The notes below the pieces were generated by a model that saw only the letters and a list, made by a program, of their open reading frames with translations, was not told the origin of the DNA and made no database searches. DNA of 37,703 nt from Micromonospora matsumotoense (GTDB lineage: Bacteria > Actinomycetota > Actinomycetes > Mycobacteriales > Micromonosporaceae). Each line of letters opens with the position of its first letter. Within the stretch, counting starts at the first letter, position 1. Both the position numbers and the translations under genes were made by a program. This document shows positions 1 through 8,000 of this stretch, piece by piece. The stretch lies in the NCBI RefSeq assembly GCF_900091525.1, contig NZ_FMCU01000036.1, positions 1 through 37,703 on the forward strand. The letters run 5' to 3'.

Positions 1-83
1 GACGACTGGGTTGATAGGCCGGAAATGTAAGCCCGGTAACGGGTTCAGTTGACCGGTACTAATAGGCCGAGGACTTGACTACA
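1..83 (+). rRNA. rrl: 23S ribosomal RNA, 3' end (partial)
   Basis: The window opens inside the 3' terminal part of a 23S rRNA. The stretch GACCGGTACTAATAGGCCGA (51-70) is the conserved sequence close to the 23S 3' terminus. The mature end is placed near 83 by analogy with E. coli, where about 20 nt follow GGTACTAAT, so it is approximate. The 5' part lies outside the window. A 5S gene follows after about 95 nt, giving the usual 23S-5S order. Confidence 0.93.
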
Positions 84-176
84 AAGCTGCTACGCGTCCA
101 CTGTGCAACTCTGAACGAACCGAACAACCCCCCATACACTTGTGTGGGTGTGTGTGTTGTTTGATATGTTCATAGT

Positions 177-295
177 GTTACGGCGGTCATGGCGGAGGGG
201 AAACGCCCGGTCACATTCCGAACCCGGAAGCTAAGCCCTCCAGCGCCGATGGTACTGCACTCGGGAGGGTGTGGGAGAGTAGGACACCGCCGGAC
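177..295 (+). rRNA. rrf: 5S ribosomal RNA
   Basis: The sequence from GTTACGGCGG to CCGCCGGAC has the length (about 118 nt) and conserved blocks of an actinobacterial 5S rRNA: GGGGAAACGCCCGG, CATTCCGAACCCGGAAGCTAAG, and GATGGTACTGCACTCGGGAGGGTGTGGGAGAGTAGG. The 5' TACGGCGGU and 3' ACCGCCGG ends pair to form helix I. Ends are accurate to a few bases. Open frames crossing it are chance translations of RNA. Confidence 0.95.
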
Positions 296-304
296 AACCT
301 TTCC

Positions 305-340
305 AGTCGAGGGCCGCCCCATCCGGGTCGGCCCTCGACT
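305..340 (+). terminator. rRNA operon terminator hairpin
   Basis: AGTCGAGGGCCG (305-316) and CGGCCCTCGACT (329-340) form a perfect 12-bp stem with a 12-nt loop, ten bases after the 5S gene. No long T run follows, as is common in high-GC actinobacteria. It probably ends the rRNA transcript, though partial read-through into the gene at 381 is possible. Confidence 0.75.
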
Positions 341-380
341 GCGTCGCGCCGTTGGTGGCGCAATCAGGAAGGATGTACCT

Positions 381-3300
381 GTGAGTTCAGGACCGCAGGG
401 CGGAGATCGTCCGCGCCGATATGAAGACCGCTCCGACCGGCCCCAGGGGCGCGACGCCGGCCCTCGTCGGGATGACCGTCCCCCGTACCGGGGAGACCGC
501 GACGATCGCGGTGCCTCCCGCGGCGGACCTCGGGGCGGCGACCGGCGCGAGGACGGCTTCCGCTCGGGCCCCCGTTCCGGTGACTCTCGGCCCGGCGGTT
601 TCCGTGCCGGTGGGGACTCGCGTGACGGCGGCTTCCGCGGTGGTGACCGTCGTGAAGGTGGTTTCCGGCGCGACGGTGACGCCCCGCGAAGCGGCGGTTT
701 CCGCGGCGGCGACCGTCGCGAGGGCACCGGTGGCGGTGGTGACCGTCGTGAGGGTGGTTTCCGGTCGGGTCCGCGTGATGGTGATTCCCGTCCGGGTGGT
801 TTCCGCCGTGATGGTGACTCCCGTGAGGGTGGTTTCCGTGGTGGGGATCGTCGTGACGATTCGCGGGGCGGTGACCGTGGTGGTTTCCGGTCCGGCCCGC
901 GTGAGGGTGGCTTCCGGGGCGGCGACTCCCGGCCCGGTGGTTTCCGCCGTGACGGTGACTCCCGCGAGGGCGGCTTCCGCGGTGGTGACCGTCGCGAAGG
1001 CGGTTCCGGTGGCGGCGACCGCCGTGAAGGCGGTTTCCGTGGTGGGGAGCGTCGCGAGGGTAGTGCCGGGGGTGAGCGTCGTCCCGGTGGTTTCGGCGGT
1101 GGCGACCGCCGTGAGGGTGGCTTCCGTGGTGGTGACTCCCGCGAGGGTGGCTTCCGGGGCGGTGAGCGTCGTCCCGGCGGTTTCCAGGGTGGTGACCGTC
1201 GTGAGGGTGGTTTCCGTTCCGGTCCCCGTGACGGTGATTCCCGTCCGGGTGGTTTCCGCCGCGATGGTGACTCCCGTGAGGGTGGCTTCCGTGGTGGGGA
1301 CCGTCGCGACGATTCGCGGGGCGGCGACCGTGGCGGTTTCCGGTCCGGCCCGCGTGAGGGCGGCTTCCGCGGCGGCGACTCCCGCGAGGGTGGCTTCCGC
1401 CGGGACAGCGACTCCCGCGACGGCGGTTTCCGTGGTGGCGACCGTCGTCCGGGTGGTGACTCCCGTGAGGGTGGCTTCCGGGGAGGGGATCGTCGCGAGG
1501 GTTCTGCCGGGGGTGAGCGTCGTCCCGGTGGTTTCGGCGGTGGTGACCGTCGTGAGGGTGGTTTCCGTTCCGGTCCCCGTGACGGTGATTCCCGTCCGGG
1601 TGGTTTCCGCCGCGATGGTGACTCCCGTGAGGGTGGTTTCCGTGGTGGGGATCGTCGTGACGATTCGCGGGGCGGTGACCGTGGTGGTTTCCGGTCCGGC
1701 CCGCGTGAAGGTGGCTTCCGCGGTGGTGACTCCCGCGAGGGTGGCTTCCGGGGAGGGGATCGCCGTGAGGGTGCTGCCGGGGGTGAGCGTCGTCCCGGTG
1801 GTTTCGGCGGCGGTGACCGCCGTGAGGGCGGCTTCCGTGGCGGTGACTCCCGCGAGGGCGGCTCCCGTGGCGGTGACCGTCGCGAGGGTGGTTTCCAGGG
1901 TGGTGACCGCCGTGAGGGTGGCTTCCGTTCCGGTCCCCGTGACGGTGACTCCCGTCCGGGTGGTTTCCGCCGTGACGGTGACTCCCGTGAGGGTGGCTTC
2001 CGTGGTGGGGACCGTCGCGACGATTCGCGGGGCGGCGACCGTGGAGGTTTCCGGGGCGGCGACCCGCGCGGTGGCGACCGCCGTGAGGGTGGTTTCCGGG
2101 GCGGCGAGCGTGGCGGTTACGACCGACCGCGCCACGACGACCACCGGGGTGACGAGGACCGCCGCAACGAGGGCGGGTTCGGCCCCGACCGGGAACGCCG
2201 GGACGAGGCCGACGGCCGGTCGGCCGCGCCGGCGCTTCCGGACGAGATCGTCGCGACCGACCTCGACACGGCCGTTCGGGCGGAGCTCCTCTCGCTGAAC
2301 AAGCCGGTGGCGGAGACCGTCGCGCGGCACCTGGTCGCCACCGGTCAACTGATCGACGAGGACCCGGCGGAGGCGCTCGCGCACGCGATGGCCGCCCGGC
2401 GGCTGGCGTCCCGGATCTCCGCCGTACGTGAGGCGGTCGGCCTGGCCGCCTACCATGCGGGGGAGTGGCAGTCGGCGATCGCCGAGCTGCGCACGTACCA
2501 CCGGATGACCGGGTTGCAGAGCCACCTGGCCGTGCTCGCGGACTGTGAGCGCGCCCTGGGGCGTCCGGAGCGGGCGATCGACCTGTTCCGGGGGGCCGAC
2601 AGCGACAAGCTCGACAAGGCCGTCGCGATCGAACTGCTGATCGTTGCCGGCGGGGCCCGGGGTGACCTGGGGCAGAAGGACGCGGCCGTGGCGATGCTCC
2701 AGGTTCCGGAGCTGACCACCGACGTCGCCGAGCCGTGGACCGCCCGGCTGCGTTACGCCTACGCCGACGCGCTGCTCGCGGTGGGTCGCCGCGAGGAGGC
2801 CCGGGAGTGGTTCTCGCGTGCCGCCGACGTGGACACCGACGGTGAGACCGACGCCCCGGAGCGGCTGCTGGAACTCGACGGTGTCGTGATCGAGGGTGAC
2901 GACGAGGACGACGAGCCGGTCGAGGAACCGACCGCCGGGGGGGACGGCGGCACGCGGCCGACCGGTGCGGACACCGCACCCCGGCAGACCCCCGGCGACC
3001 GCGACGAGGACGGCTTCGACGACGCGGACGACCGTGACGGGGACGACTTCGACGGGGACGACTTCGACGACGAGGTTCGCGACGGCCACGACGACCGTGA
3101 CCGCGACGAGGATCGCGACGGCCACGACGACCGTGACCGCGACGAGGATCGTGAAGGCGGCGACGACCGTGGCGGCGAGGATGTCACGCGGAGCCGGCAC
3201 GACGATGCCGTCGACCGGGACGTCCACGACGGCGATGTCCACGACGGTGGCGTCCACGACGGCGAACCGGCCGCCCAGGCCGGTGCGGTCGACCTCTCCG

Positions 3301-3467
3301 CCGGTGCGGCGGGGGACGGCGACCACGAGGCCGACGACGTCTCCGCAGGCGCCGTGGAGACCCGGCGCGACCCCGCCGCGGGTGCGGCCGGTCGCGCGGA
3401 CGACGCGACGACCCCGGTCGAGGTCCGGCCGGTGGACGGCCGCGACGCGGAGGCGGACCAGCGATGA
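381..3467 (+). CDS. Arg/Gly/Asp-repeat protein with TPR core and acidic tail
   Basis: A 1028-aa protein. The start is GTG 381, with AGGAAGGA at 366-373 as ribosome binding site. Residues about 50-585 are low complexity, built from units such as GGDRREGGFR, GGDSREGGFR and RDGDSRPGGF, inside four longer near-copies. Residues about 615-830 form a helical region resembling TPR repeats (for example LAAYHAGEWQSAIAELRTY and LGRPERAIDLFRGA). Residues about 840-1028 are very acidic, rich in DDRDRDED and HDG. No signal peptide or membrane span is visible. Position and TPR core match the actinobacterial Rv1691-type gene upstream of the HAD phosphatase. RG-rich disordered regions of other proteins often bind RNA and self-associate; an RNA-linked role here, next to an rRNA operon, is inference. 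Its stop overlaps the next start by four bases. The repeats hold other frames open on both strands, and those are shadows. Confidence 0.85.
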   Translation: MSSGPQGGDRPRRYEDRSDRPQGRDAGPRRDDRPPYRGDRDDRGASRGGPRGGDRREDGFRSGPRSGDSRPGGFRAGGDSRDGGFRGGDRREGGFRRDGDAPRSGGFRGGDRREGTGGGGDRREGGFRSGPRDGDSRPGGFRRDGDSREGGFRGGDRRDDSRGGDRGGFRSGPREGGFRGGDSRPGGFRRDGDSREGGFRGGDRREGGSGGGDRREGGFRGGERREGSAGGERRPGGFGGGDRREGGFRGGDSREGGFRGGERRPGGFQGGDRREGGFRSGPRDGDSRPGGFRRDGDSREGGFRGGDRRDDSRGGDRGGFRSGPREGGFRGGDSREGGFRRDSDSRDGGFRGGDRRPGGDSREGGFRGGDRREGSAGGERRPGGFGGGDRREGGFRSGPRDGDSRPGGFRRDGDSREGGFRGGDRRDDSRGGDRGGFRSGPREGGFRGGDSREGGFRGGDRREGAAGGERRPGGFGGGDRREGGFRGGDSREGGSRGGDRREGGFQGGDRREGGFRSGPRDGDSRPGGFRRDGDSREGGFRGGDRRDDSRGGDRGGFRGGDPRGGDRREGGFRGGERGGYDRPRHDDHRGDEDRRNEGGFGPDRERRDEADGRSAAPALPDEIVATDLDTAVRAELLSLNKPVAETVARHLVATGQLIDEDPAEALAHAMAARRLASRISAVREAVGLAAYHAGEWQSAIAELRTYHRMTGLQSHLAVLADCERALGRPERAIDLFRGADSDKLDKAVAIELLIVAGGARGDLGQKDAAVAMLQVPELTTDVAEPWTARLRYAYADALLAVGRREEAREWFSRAADVDTDGETDAPERLLELDGVVIEGDDEDDEPVEEPTAGGDGGTRPTGADTAPRQTPGDRDEDGFDDADDRDGDDFDGDDFDDEVRDGHDDRDRDEDRDGHDDRDRDEDREGGDDRGGEDVTRSRHDDAVDRDVHDGDVHDGGVHDGEPAAQAGAVDLSAGAAGDGDHEADDVSAGAVETRRDPAAGAAGRADDATTPVEVRPVDGRDAEADQR
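751..2060 (+). repeat. Tandem coding repeat array with four about 150-190-nt higher-order units
   Basis: Near-identical blocks start at about 755, 1208, 1559 and 1918. Each encodes, in order, FRSGPRDGDSRPGGF, RRDGDSREGGF, RGGDRRDDSRGGDRGGF, and (in the first three) RSGPREGGFRGGDSR. Shorter GGDRREGGFR-type units lie between them. Many differences between copies are synonymous third-base changes, which suggests duplication within the gene followed by selection on the protein. Such arrays can vary in copy number and can be misassembled from short reads. Confidence 0.85.
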
Positions 3468-4483
3468 CCGGGGTCGCCGGGGACCGGCTGATCGACGGGT
3501 ACGCCCTGGTCGTGTTCGACCTGGACGGAGTGATCTACCTGATCGACCGGCCGATCCCCGGCGCGGTCGAGGCCCTCGGCGCGCTGCGGGCCGAGGGCCG
3601 TTCGGTGGCGTTCGCCACGAACAACGCCTCACGACGTTCCAGTGAGGTCGCCGACCTGCTCACGGGCATGGACGTGCCGGCCGATCCGGCGGAGGTGCTT
3701 ACCTCGGCCGCTGCCGCCGCCGAACTGCTGCGGGACCGGCTTCCCGCCGGGTCCGCGGTGCTCGTCGTCGGTGCCGAGGCGCTGCGCGCCGAGATCCGCG
3801 CCGTCGGGCTCACCCCCGTCGACCGTGCCGACGCCGCACCGGTCGCCGTCGTCCAGGGGTACGGCCCGCAGGTGGGCTGGGCGGACCTGGCCGAGGCGTC
3901 GGTGGCGATCCGGGCCGGGGCGAGCTGGGTGGCCACCAACACCGACCGGACGCTGCCGAGCGGACGTGGCCCGTTGCCCGGCAACGGGTCGCTGGTGGCT
4001 GCCCTGCGGCACGCCCTGGACCGGGCACCCGACGTGGTGGTCGGCAAACCCGAGCCGGCGCTGTTCGCCACCGCCGCCCGGCGGGCCGGCACCGGTCGGA
4101 CGCTGGTGGTCGGTGACCGGCTCGACACCGACATCGAGGGTGCCCGCCGGGCCGGGCTGGACAGCCTGCTGGTGCTGACCGGCGTCAGCGACGTACCCGA
4201 GCTGCTGGCGGCTGCCGAACAGCGGCGGCCGACCCATGTGGCGGCGGACCTGGCCGGGCTCTTCGACCCGGCAGCGGTGGTCCGGGTTCCCGGTGCCCCG
4301 GAGACCGGCGGATGGTCGGTGACGGTGGTGGACGGGGCGATGGAGTTGCGTGGTGCCGGGCGGCCGCTCGACGCGCTGGCGGCGCTCTGCGCGGTCGCCT
4401 GGTCGGCGGGCACCGGTGCGGACGTCCGACCGGCCTCACCGGAGGCGCAGCAGGCGCTGGCCGGCTTCGGACTGGCCACCTGA
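3464..4483 (+). CDS. HAD-superfamily phosphatase, NagD/Rv1692-like
   Basis: A 339-aa cytosolic HAD hydrolase of the type with a C2 cap. Motif I is DLDGVIYL near residue 20, with both aspartates. Motif II is FATNNASRR, the motif III lysine sits in VVGKPEPALF, and motif IV is VVGDRLDTDIEGARRAG. ATG 3464 overlaps the upstream stop (ATGA), indicating translational coupling. The synteny matches mycobacterial Rv1692, reported to be a glycerol-3-phosphate phosphatase used in recycling of lipid polar heads. That substrate is carried over by homology and position and is not proven here. The C-terminal about 75 residues are less conserved in appearance. Confidence 0.9.
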   Translation: MTGVAGDRLIDGYALVVFDLDGVIYLIDRPIPGAVEALGALRAEGRSVAFATNNASRRSSEVADLLTGMDVPADPAEVLTSAAAAAELLRDRLPAGSAVLVVGAEALRAEIRAVGLTPVDRADAAPVAVVQGYGPQVGWADLAEASVAIRAGASWVATNTDRTLPSGRGPLPGNGSLVAALRHALDRAPDVVVGKPEPALFATAARRAGTGRTLVVGDRLDTDIEGARRAGLDSLLVLTGVSDVPELLAAAEQRRPTHVAADLAGLFDPAAVVRVPGAPETGGWSVTVVDGAMELRGAGRPLDALAALCAVAWSAGTGADVRPASPEAQQALAGFGLAT

Positions 4484-4531
4484 CCAGCACCACTCGGCAA
4501 CCTGGCCAGCTCGGCCAGCTGACAGCGGGGC

Positions 4532-4572
4532 CCGGGGCGGCACCGACCCGACAGCGGGTGGTGCCGCCCCGG
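4532..4572. terminator. Bidirectional terminator between convergent genes
   Basis: CCGGGGCGGCACC (4532-4544) pairs perfectly with GGTGCCGCCCCGG (4560-4572). Inside the loop ACCCG (4546-4550) pairs with CGGGT (4555-4559), giving a long hairpin with a single bulged G. It lies between the convergent ends at 4483 (+) and 4621 (-), so it can serve both transcripts. Confidence 0.75.
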
Positions 4573-4620
4573 CCTTCTGTCGGCCCGTCGCAGCGGACCG
4601 GTCGTCGCCGGTGTCGCCGC

Positions 4621-4956
4621 TCAGAGCAGCTTGCGTAGCTTCAGCAGGTCGAACGGGCTGGCCTTGATGGAGATCCGCCGGGCGGCGACCGCCTTGGTGA
4701 CGTCGAGCCGACCGTGCACCAGGGCGACCAGGTCGTCGCTGCTGGTGACCAGGGCGATCTTCGCCTTGGGGTCGTCGCCGTCGGTGAGGTCGAGCAGTCG
4801 ACCACCGGTGATCCGGCCGTGGAACGCGGTCTCCAGGTCGGTGATCCGGCAGGCCAGGGTGCGGTCCAGATCGATCTTGCTGGACGCGTCGGCGTGCCGG
4901 TCCAGGCGGCTGGCAAGATCCCGCAGTGCCTGTCGGCACTCGTCCACGGTGGCCAC
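4621..4956 (-). CDS. SCP2-like sterol-carrier domain protein
   Basis: A small protein of 111 aa. GTG 4956 is chosen because GAGGGAGA lies just upstream on the minus strand; an upstream in-frame start at 5004 would add 16 unlikely residues. The order of elements (an amphipathic helix, HGRITGGRLLDLTDGDD, KAKIALVTSSDDLVALVHGRLD, then ISIKASPFDLLKLRKLL) resembles the single-domain SCP2 fold seen in many actinobacterial proteins, which bind lipids or acyl chains in a hydrophobic pocket. There is no catalytic motif and the ligand is unknown. It is convergent with the HAD gene and divergent from the gene at 5068. Confidence 0.75.
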   Translation of the reverse strand: MATVDECRQALRDLASRLDRHADASSKIDLDRTLACRITDLETAFHGRITGGRLLDLTDGDDPKAKIALVTSSDDLVALVHGRLDVTKAVAARRISIKASPFDLLKLRKLL

Positions 4957-5067
4957 ATCGTCTCCCTCACACCCGCCACGCCGTTTTCCGGCACCGTACC
5001 GCAATGGGCGGCCCGGGGCGCCCGGTAGCGTGAGGGCCGCACACTGCCCCCGCGGAAGGACTCAGTC

Positions 5068-5658
5068 ATGCAGGACGCGTGGCGCGCCTACCTGGAGCTG
5101 GCCCTGGGCCTGACGGAAGCGCCCCGGAAGAGGGCTCAGGACGCCGCCCGGCGGTTGGTCGGTACGGGCGGCGCGACCGCCGGGCAACTTCAGGCGCTCG
5201 CCGAGGAACTCCTCGCCACCGGCGCGGCGAACCGGGAGGCGCTGACCAAACTGGTCCGGTTCGAGGTCGACCGGGCGCTCGGCGCGGTGGGGTTGGCCAC
5301 CGCCGACGAGGTCGCCGAGTTGACCCGCCGGGTGCACGAGCTGGAACGGCAACTCCGTGAGGCGAAGGGCGGACCGGGCGTGCTGCCGGTCGGCGATGCC
5401 GCACCGGACACCACCGTCCCGCCGACCGCCGCTGTCCCGCCGCCCGCCACCGCCGTACCGGACACCGCCGCCCCGACTGCGGTCGCCAGCCCGCCGGCCA
5501 GGACGGTGGCCAAGAAGGCGGTGGCGAAGAAAGCCGTGAAGAAGGCGGCGTCGGTGGAACCCTCGACCGGCGTGGACGGCCACGCCGAGGGCGCCGTGCC
5601 GTCCCGACCGGTCAAGAAGGCCGGCCCCGGCCGACGGCACACCGGTGACGCCGAGTGA
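5068..5658 (+). CDS. Phasin-like coiled-coil protein with histone H1-like Lys/Ala tail
   Basis: A 196-aa protein; ATG 5068 is preceded by GGAAGGA. Residues 1-95 are helical and coiled-coil-like, with LELALGLTEAPRKRAQDAARRLV, ALTKLVRFEVDRALGAVGLA and VAELTRRVHELERQL (heptad-like), a pattern typical of actinobacterial PhaF/PhaI or granule-associated annotations. Residues 105-150 are Pro/Ala/Thr rich. The C-terminus carries VAKKAVAKKAVKKAA, a histone H1-like basic tail able to contact DNA. Nothing else in the window concerns polyhydroxyalkanoates, so the granule role is only a family label. Its end overlaps the next ORF by 14 bases. Confidence 0.8.
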   Translation: MQDAWRAYLELALGLTEAPRKRAQDAARRLVGTGGATAGQLQALAEELLATGAANREALTKLVRFEVDRALGAVGLATADEVAELTRRVHELERQLREAKGGPGVLPVGDAAPDTTVPPTAAVPPPATAVPDTAAPTAVASPPARTVAKKAVAKKAVKKAASVEPSTGVDGHAEGAVPSRPVKKAGPGRRHTGDAE

Positions 5659-5977
5659 GCCGCCCGGCCGGGAGTCGGTCGTGACCGGCCCGTTCCGCCC
5701 CGGTCCGCCGCCCGCCGGCCGCCCCGGTCCGCCGCCCGTCGGCCGGCCCGGTCAGCCGTCCGCCGGTCGCCCGGGTCCGGTGCCCGCCGGCAGCCCCGGT
5801 CCGTCGGCGGTCGTCGGGTTCGACGATGATGTCGACGACGTCCGTCATCCCGCCGTCGACGCCGCCGTCCGGGCGATGGCCAACGCCGAGGGCCTGCCCC
5901 CGGCCGACCAGATCGCCCAGTACGAGGCGGCGTACCAGACGTTGCGGGAGACCCTCGCCACCATCGATCAGGCCTGA
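5645..5977 (+). CDS. Small conserved protein with Pro-rich N-terminus
   Basis: A 110-aa ORF starting at GTG 5645 inside the end of the previous gene. Residues 12-55 are repeats of GRPGPP/AGRPG type and look disordered. Residues 65-110 (HPAVDAAVRAMANAEGL to LRETLATIDQA) form a compact helical domain and are the likely conserved part. Its place just upstream of tlyA corresponds to the short uncharacterised Rv1693-type ORF of mycobacteria. Function unknown. A later start (GTG at about 5680) would remove some of the Pro-rich stretch. Confidence 0.65.
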   Translation: MTPSEPPGRESVVTGPFRPGPPPAGRPGPPPVGRPGQPSAGRPGPVPAGSPGPSAVVGFDDDVDDVRHPAVDAAVRAMANAEGLPPADQIAQYEAAYQTLRETLATIDQA

Positions 5978-5999
5978 CCGGACCGGAGAGAACCACCCC

Positions 6000-6845
6000 A
6001 TGGCACGTCGTACCCGGCTCGACGCCGAACTCGTCCGTCGCGGCCTGGCCCGGTCCCGCGAGCAGGCCGGCGCGCTGATCGAGGCCGGCCGGGTCCAGCT
6101 GCGCGGGGTGCCCGCGCGCAAGGCCGCCGCGATGGTCGATCCGGCCGATCCGCTGCTGGTCACCGGCGCGGACCCGGCCGACGAGTACGTCTCCCGGGGC
6201 GGCCACAAGCTGGCCGGCGCGCTCGCCGCCTTCGGCCCCGCCGGGCTGCGGGTGGCGGGCCGACGCTGTCTGGACGCCGGGGCGTCGACCGGCGGGTTCA
6301 CCGACGTGCTGTTGCGGGCGGACGCGGCCGAGGTGGTCGCCGTGGACGTCGGTTACGGGCAGCTCGCCTGGTCACTGCGTACCGACGAACGGGTGCGGGT
6401 CCTGGACCGCACCAACGTGCGCACCCTCACCCCGGAGGCGATCGGTGGGGCGGTGGACCTGACCGTGGCCGACCTGTCGTTCATCTCACTGCGCCTGGTG
6501 CTGCCCGCGCTGGCCGGCTGCACCCGTACCGACGGCGACCTGGCGCTGATGGTCAAGCCGCAGTTCGAGGTCGGCAAGGAACGGGTCGGCACCGGCGGTG
6601 TGGTCCGGGAGCCGGCGTTGCGGGCCGAGGCGGTGCTGGCCGTGGCGGCGACCGCCGCCGGGCTCGGACTGGGCCTGGCGGACGTGGCGGCCAGTCCGCT
6701 ACCGGGTCCGAGCGGCAACGTCGAGTTCTTCGTATGGTTACGCCGGGACGCCCCGACGGCCGACGCCGAGCGGGTGCACGCCGTGGTGGCCGCCGGGCCG
6801 ATCGGCCCCGGGCCGGACCCGGCCTCGGGGAAGGTGGCAGGGTGA
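6000..6845 (+). CDS. tlyA: TlyA-family 2'-O-methyltransferase of rRNA
   Basis: A 281-aa protein; ATG 6000 has GGAGAGA about ten bases upstream. Residues 1-60 are an S4 RNA-binding domain (RLDAELVRRGLARSREQAGALIEAG). The rest is an FtsJ/RrmJ-like Rossmann methyltransferase, with SAM-binding LDAGASTGGFTDVLL near residue 98, VAVDVGYGQLAW, the catalytic-site DLSFISL, and MVKPQFEVGKERVG. Family members 2'-O-methylate 16S C1409 and/or 23S C1920, and loss gives capreomycin resistance in mycobacteria. Older databases call it hemolysin. It heads the tlyA-nadK-recN set. Confidence 0.95.
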   Translation: MARRTRLDAELVRRGLARSREQAGALIEAGRVQLRGVPARKAAAMVDPADPLLVTGADPADEYVSRGGHKLAGALAAFGPAGLRVAGRRCLDAGASTGGFTDVLLRADAAEVVAVDVGYGQLAWSLRTDERVRVLDRTNVRTLTPEAIGGAVDLTVADLSFISLRLVLPALAGCTRTDGDLALMVKPQFEVGKERVGTGGVVREPALRAEAVLAVAATAAGLGLGLADVAASPLPGPSGNVEFFVWLRRDAPTADAERVHAVVAAGPIGPGPDPASGKVAG

Positions 6846-6958
6846 GGGTGGTGCGCGGCGTCGGGGCGGTGTCCCACGAGGGTGGACGGGAGGCGGGTCC
6901 GGTGGACCTCAGCGATGGTGGGGCCGCTCGGCTGCCCGACGGGTGGTGGCACCGGTGA
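6842..6958 (+). CDS. 38-codon bridging mini-ORF between tlyA and nadK
   Basis: GTG 6842 overlaps the tlyA stop in the tetranucleotide GTGA. The ORF's own TGA (6956-6958) overlaps the GTG start of nadK, also in GTGA. It encodes 38 residues (VRVVRGVGAVSHEGG to RLPDGWWHR) with no recognised domain. Either a real small protein is made, or the ORF carries ribosomes across a gap that otherwise lacks a good ribosome binding site for nadK. Its double overlap is the main support; chance cannot be excluded. Confidence 0.4.
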   Translation: MRVVRGVGAVSHEGGREAGPVDLSDGGAARLPDGWWHR

Positions 6959-7839
6959 GCCGCACCGCGTTGCTGGTGACGCACACCGGGCGGCGCCGGA
7001 GCACCGAGCATGCCCGGGCGGTCGCCGCCGACCTGATCGCGGCCGGCTTCGAGGTGCGGGTGGTGGCCGAGGAGGCCGAGGACCTGGATCTGCCCGGGGT
7101 GGTGCCGATGGCCGGTCAGCGGGCGGCCGAGGGCGCCGAGATCGTCTTCGCGCTCGGCGGTGACGGCACCTTCCTGCGCGCCGCCGAGCTGGCCCGCCCG
7201 ACGAAGGTGCCGCTGCTCGGCATCAACCTGGGCAGGGTCGGGTTTCTCGCCGAGGCGGAGATCGACGACCTGGACACGGCCGTGCGGGACGTGGTCGGGC
7301 GCAACTACACGGTGGACGAACGGCTCACCCTCGACGTCACCGCCGAGTTCGACGGCGGCCCGACCATCGAGTCGTGGGCGCTCAACGAGATCAGCGTGGA
7401 AAAGGGCGAGCGGGCCCAGATGCTGGAGCTGCTGGTCGACGTGGACGGTCGGCCGCTGTCCCGCTACGGCTGTGACGGTGTGGTCTGCGCCACCCCCACC
7501 GGCTCCACCGCGTACGCGTTCTCCGGGGGCGGGCCGGTGGTGTGGCCCGAGGTGGAGGCGCTGCTGCTGGTGCCGATCAGCGCGCACGCGTTGTTCAGCC
7601 GTCCGCTGGTGACCGCGCCGACCTCCACGTTCGTCATCACGGTCGACCCGTTCACCACCCTGGCGGTGCTCTGCTGTGACGGTCGTCGGGTCTACGATCT
7701 GCCGCCGGGGGCGACGGTGACGGTGCGTCGGGGCGCGCTGCCGGTGCGGGTCGTGCGGTTGCGGGACCGGCCGTTCACCGATCGGCTGGTGGCCAAGTTC
7801 GACCTGCCGGTGCAGGGCTGGCGGGGCAGCCGCCGCTGA
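6955..7839 (+). CDS. nadK: NAD kinase
   Basis: A 294-aa cytosolic enzyme that phosphorylates NAD to NADP with ATP or polyphosphate. It begins ALLVTHTGRRRSTEHA and contains the family-defining GGDGTFLRAA (near residue 70), GINLGRVGFLAE, the NEISVEKG motif and the long DGVVCATPTGSTAYAFSGGGP motif that binds substrate, then a C-terminal beta region. GTG 6955 is chosen because the following residues match the normal family N-terminus; the ribosome binding site is weak, which fits coupling to the preceding mini-ORF. Position between tlyA and recN is conserved in actinobacteria. Confidence 0.95.
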   Translation: MSRTALLVTHTGRRRSTEHARAVAADLIAAGFEVRVVAEEAEDLDLPGVVPMAGQRAAEGAEIVFALGGDGTFLRAAELARPTKVPLLGINLGRVGFLAEAEIDDLDTAVRDVVGRNYTVDERLTLDVTAEFDGGPTIESWALNEISVEKGERAQMLELLVDVDGRPLSRYGCDGVVCATPTGSTAYAFSGGGPVVWPEVEALLLVPISAHALFSRPLVTAPTSTFVITVDPFTTLAVLCCDGRRVYDLPPGATVTVRRGALPVRVVRLRDRPFTDRLVAKFDLPVQGWRGSRR

Positions 7840-8000
7840 TCCCGTCCCGATCCGCAGGCGGGACCGGGTGTGTCCGTCGTCGCCCGAGGCCGTCCACCAG
7901 TGTCGCTGCCCCGGCGGCGACAGGGTGGATCATCCCGGGCCCGGATGGTCGGCCGTGCCGGCTGGTCAACTGTCGCAGCACGCGTCTACTGTCGGGTGCT

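Noticed and set aside
170..380. Extension of the first gene upstream to 189
   Set aside because: This part is 5S rRNA and its terminator; GTG 381 with AGGAAGGA is the real start.
751..2060. CRISPR-like reading of the repeat block
   Set aside because: Units are coding, in frame, with no unique spacers of constant length, and no cas genes are present.
364..3632. Very long open frames on the minus strand (871 and 1081 codons) and a 625-codon second plus-strand frame
   Set aside because: They mirror the repeat-coding gene at 381-3467. High GC and the periodic repeat remove stops from all frames; their His/Arg or Thr/Val repeats match no family.
7986..8000. SOS/LexA box before recN
   Set aside because: No GAAC-N4-GTTC-type palindrome could be found in 7840-8000.
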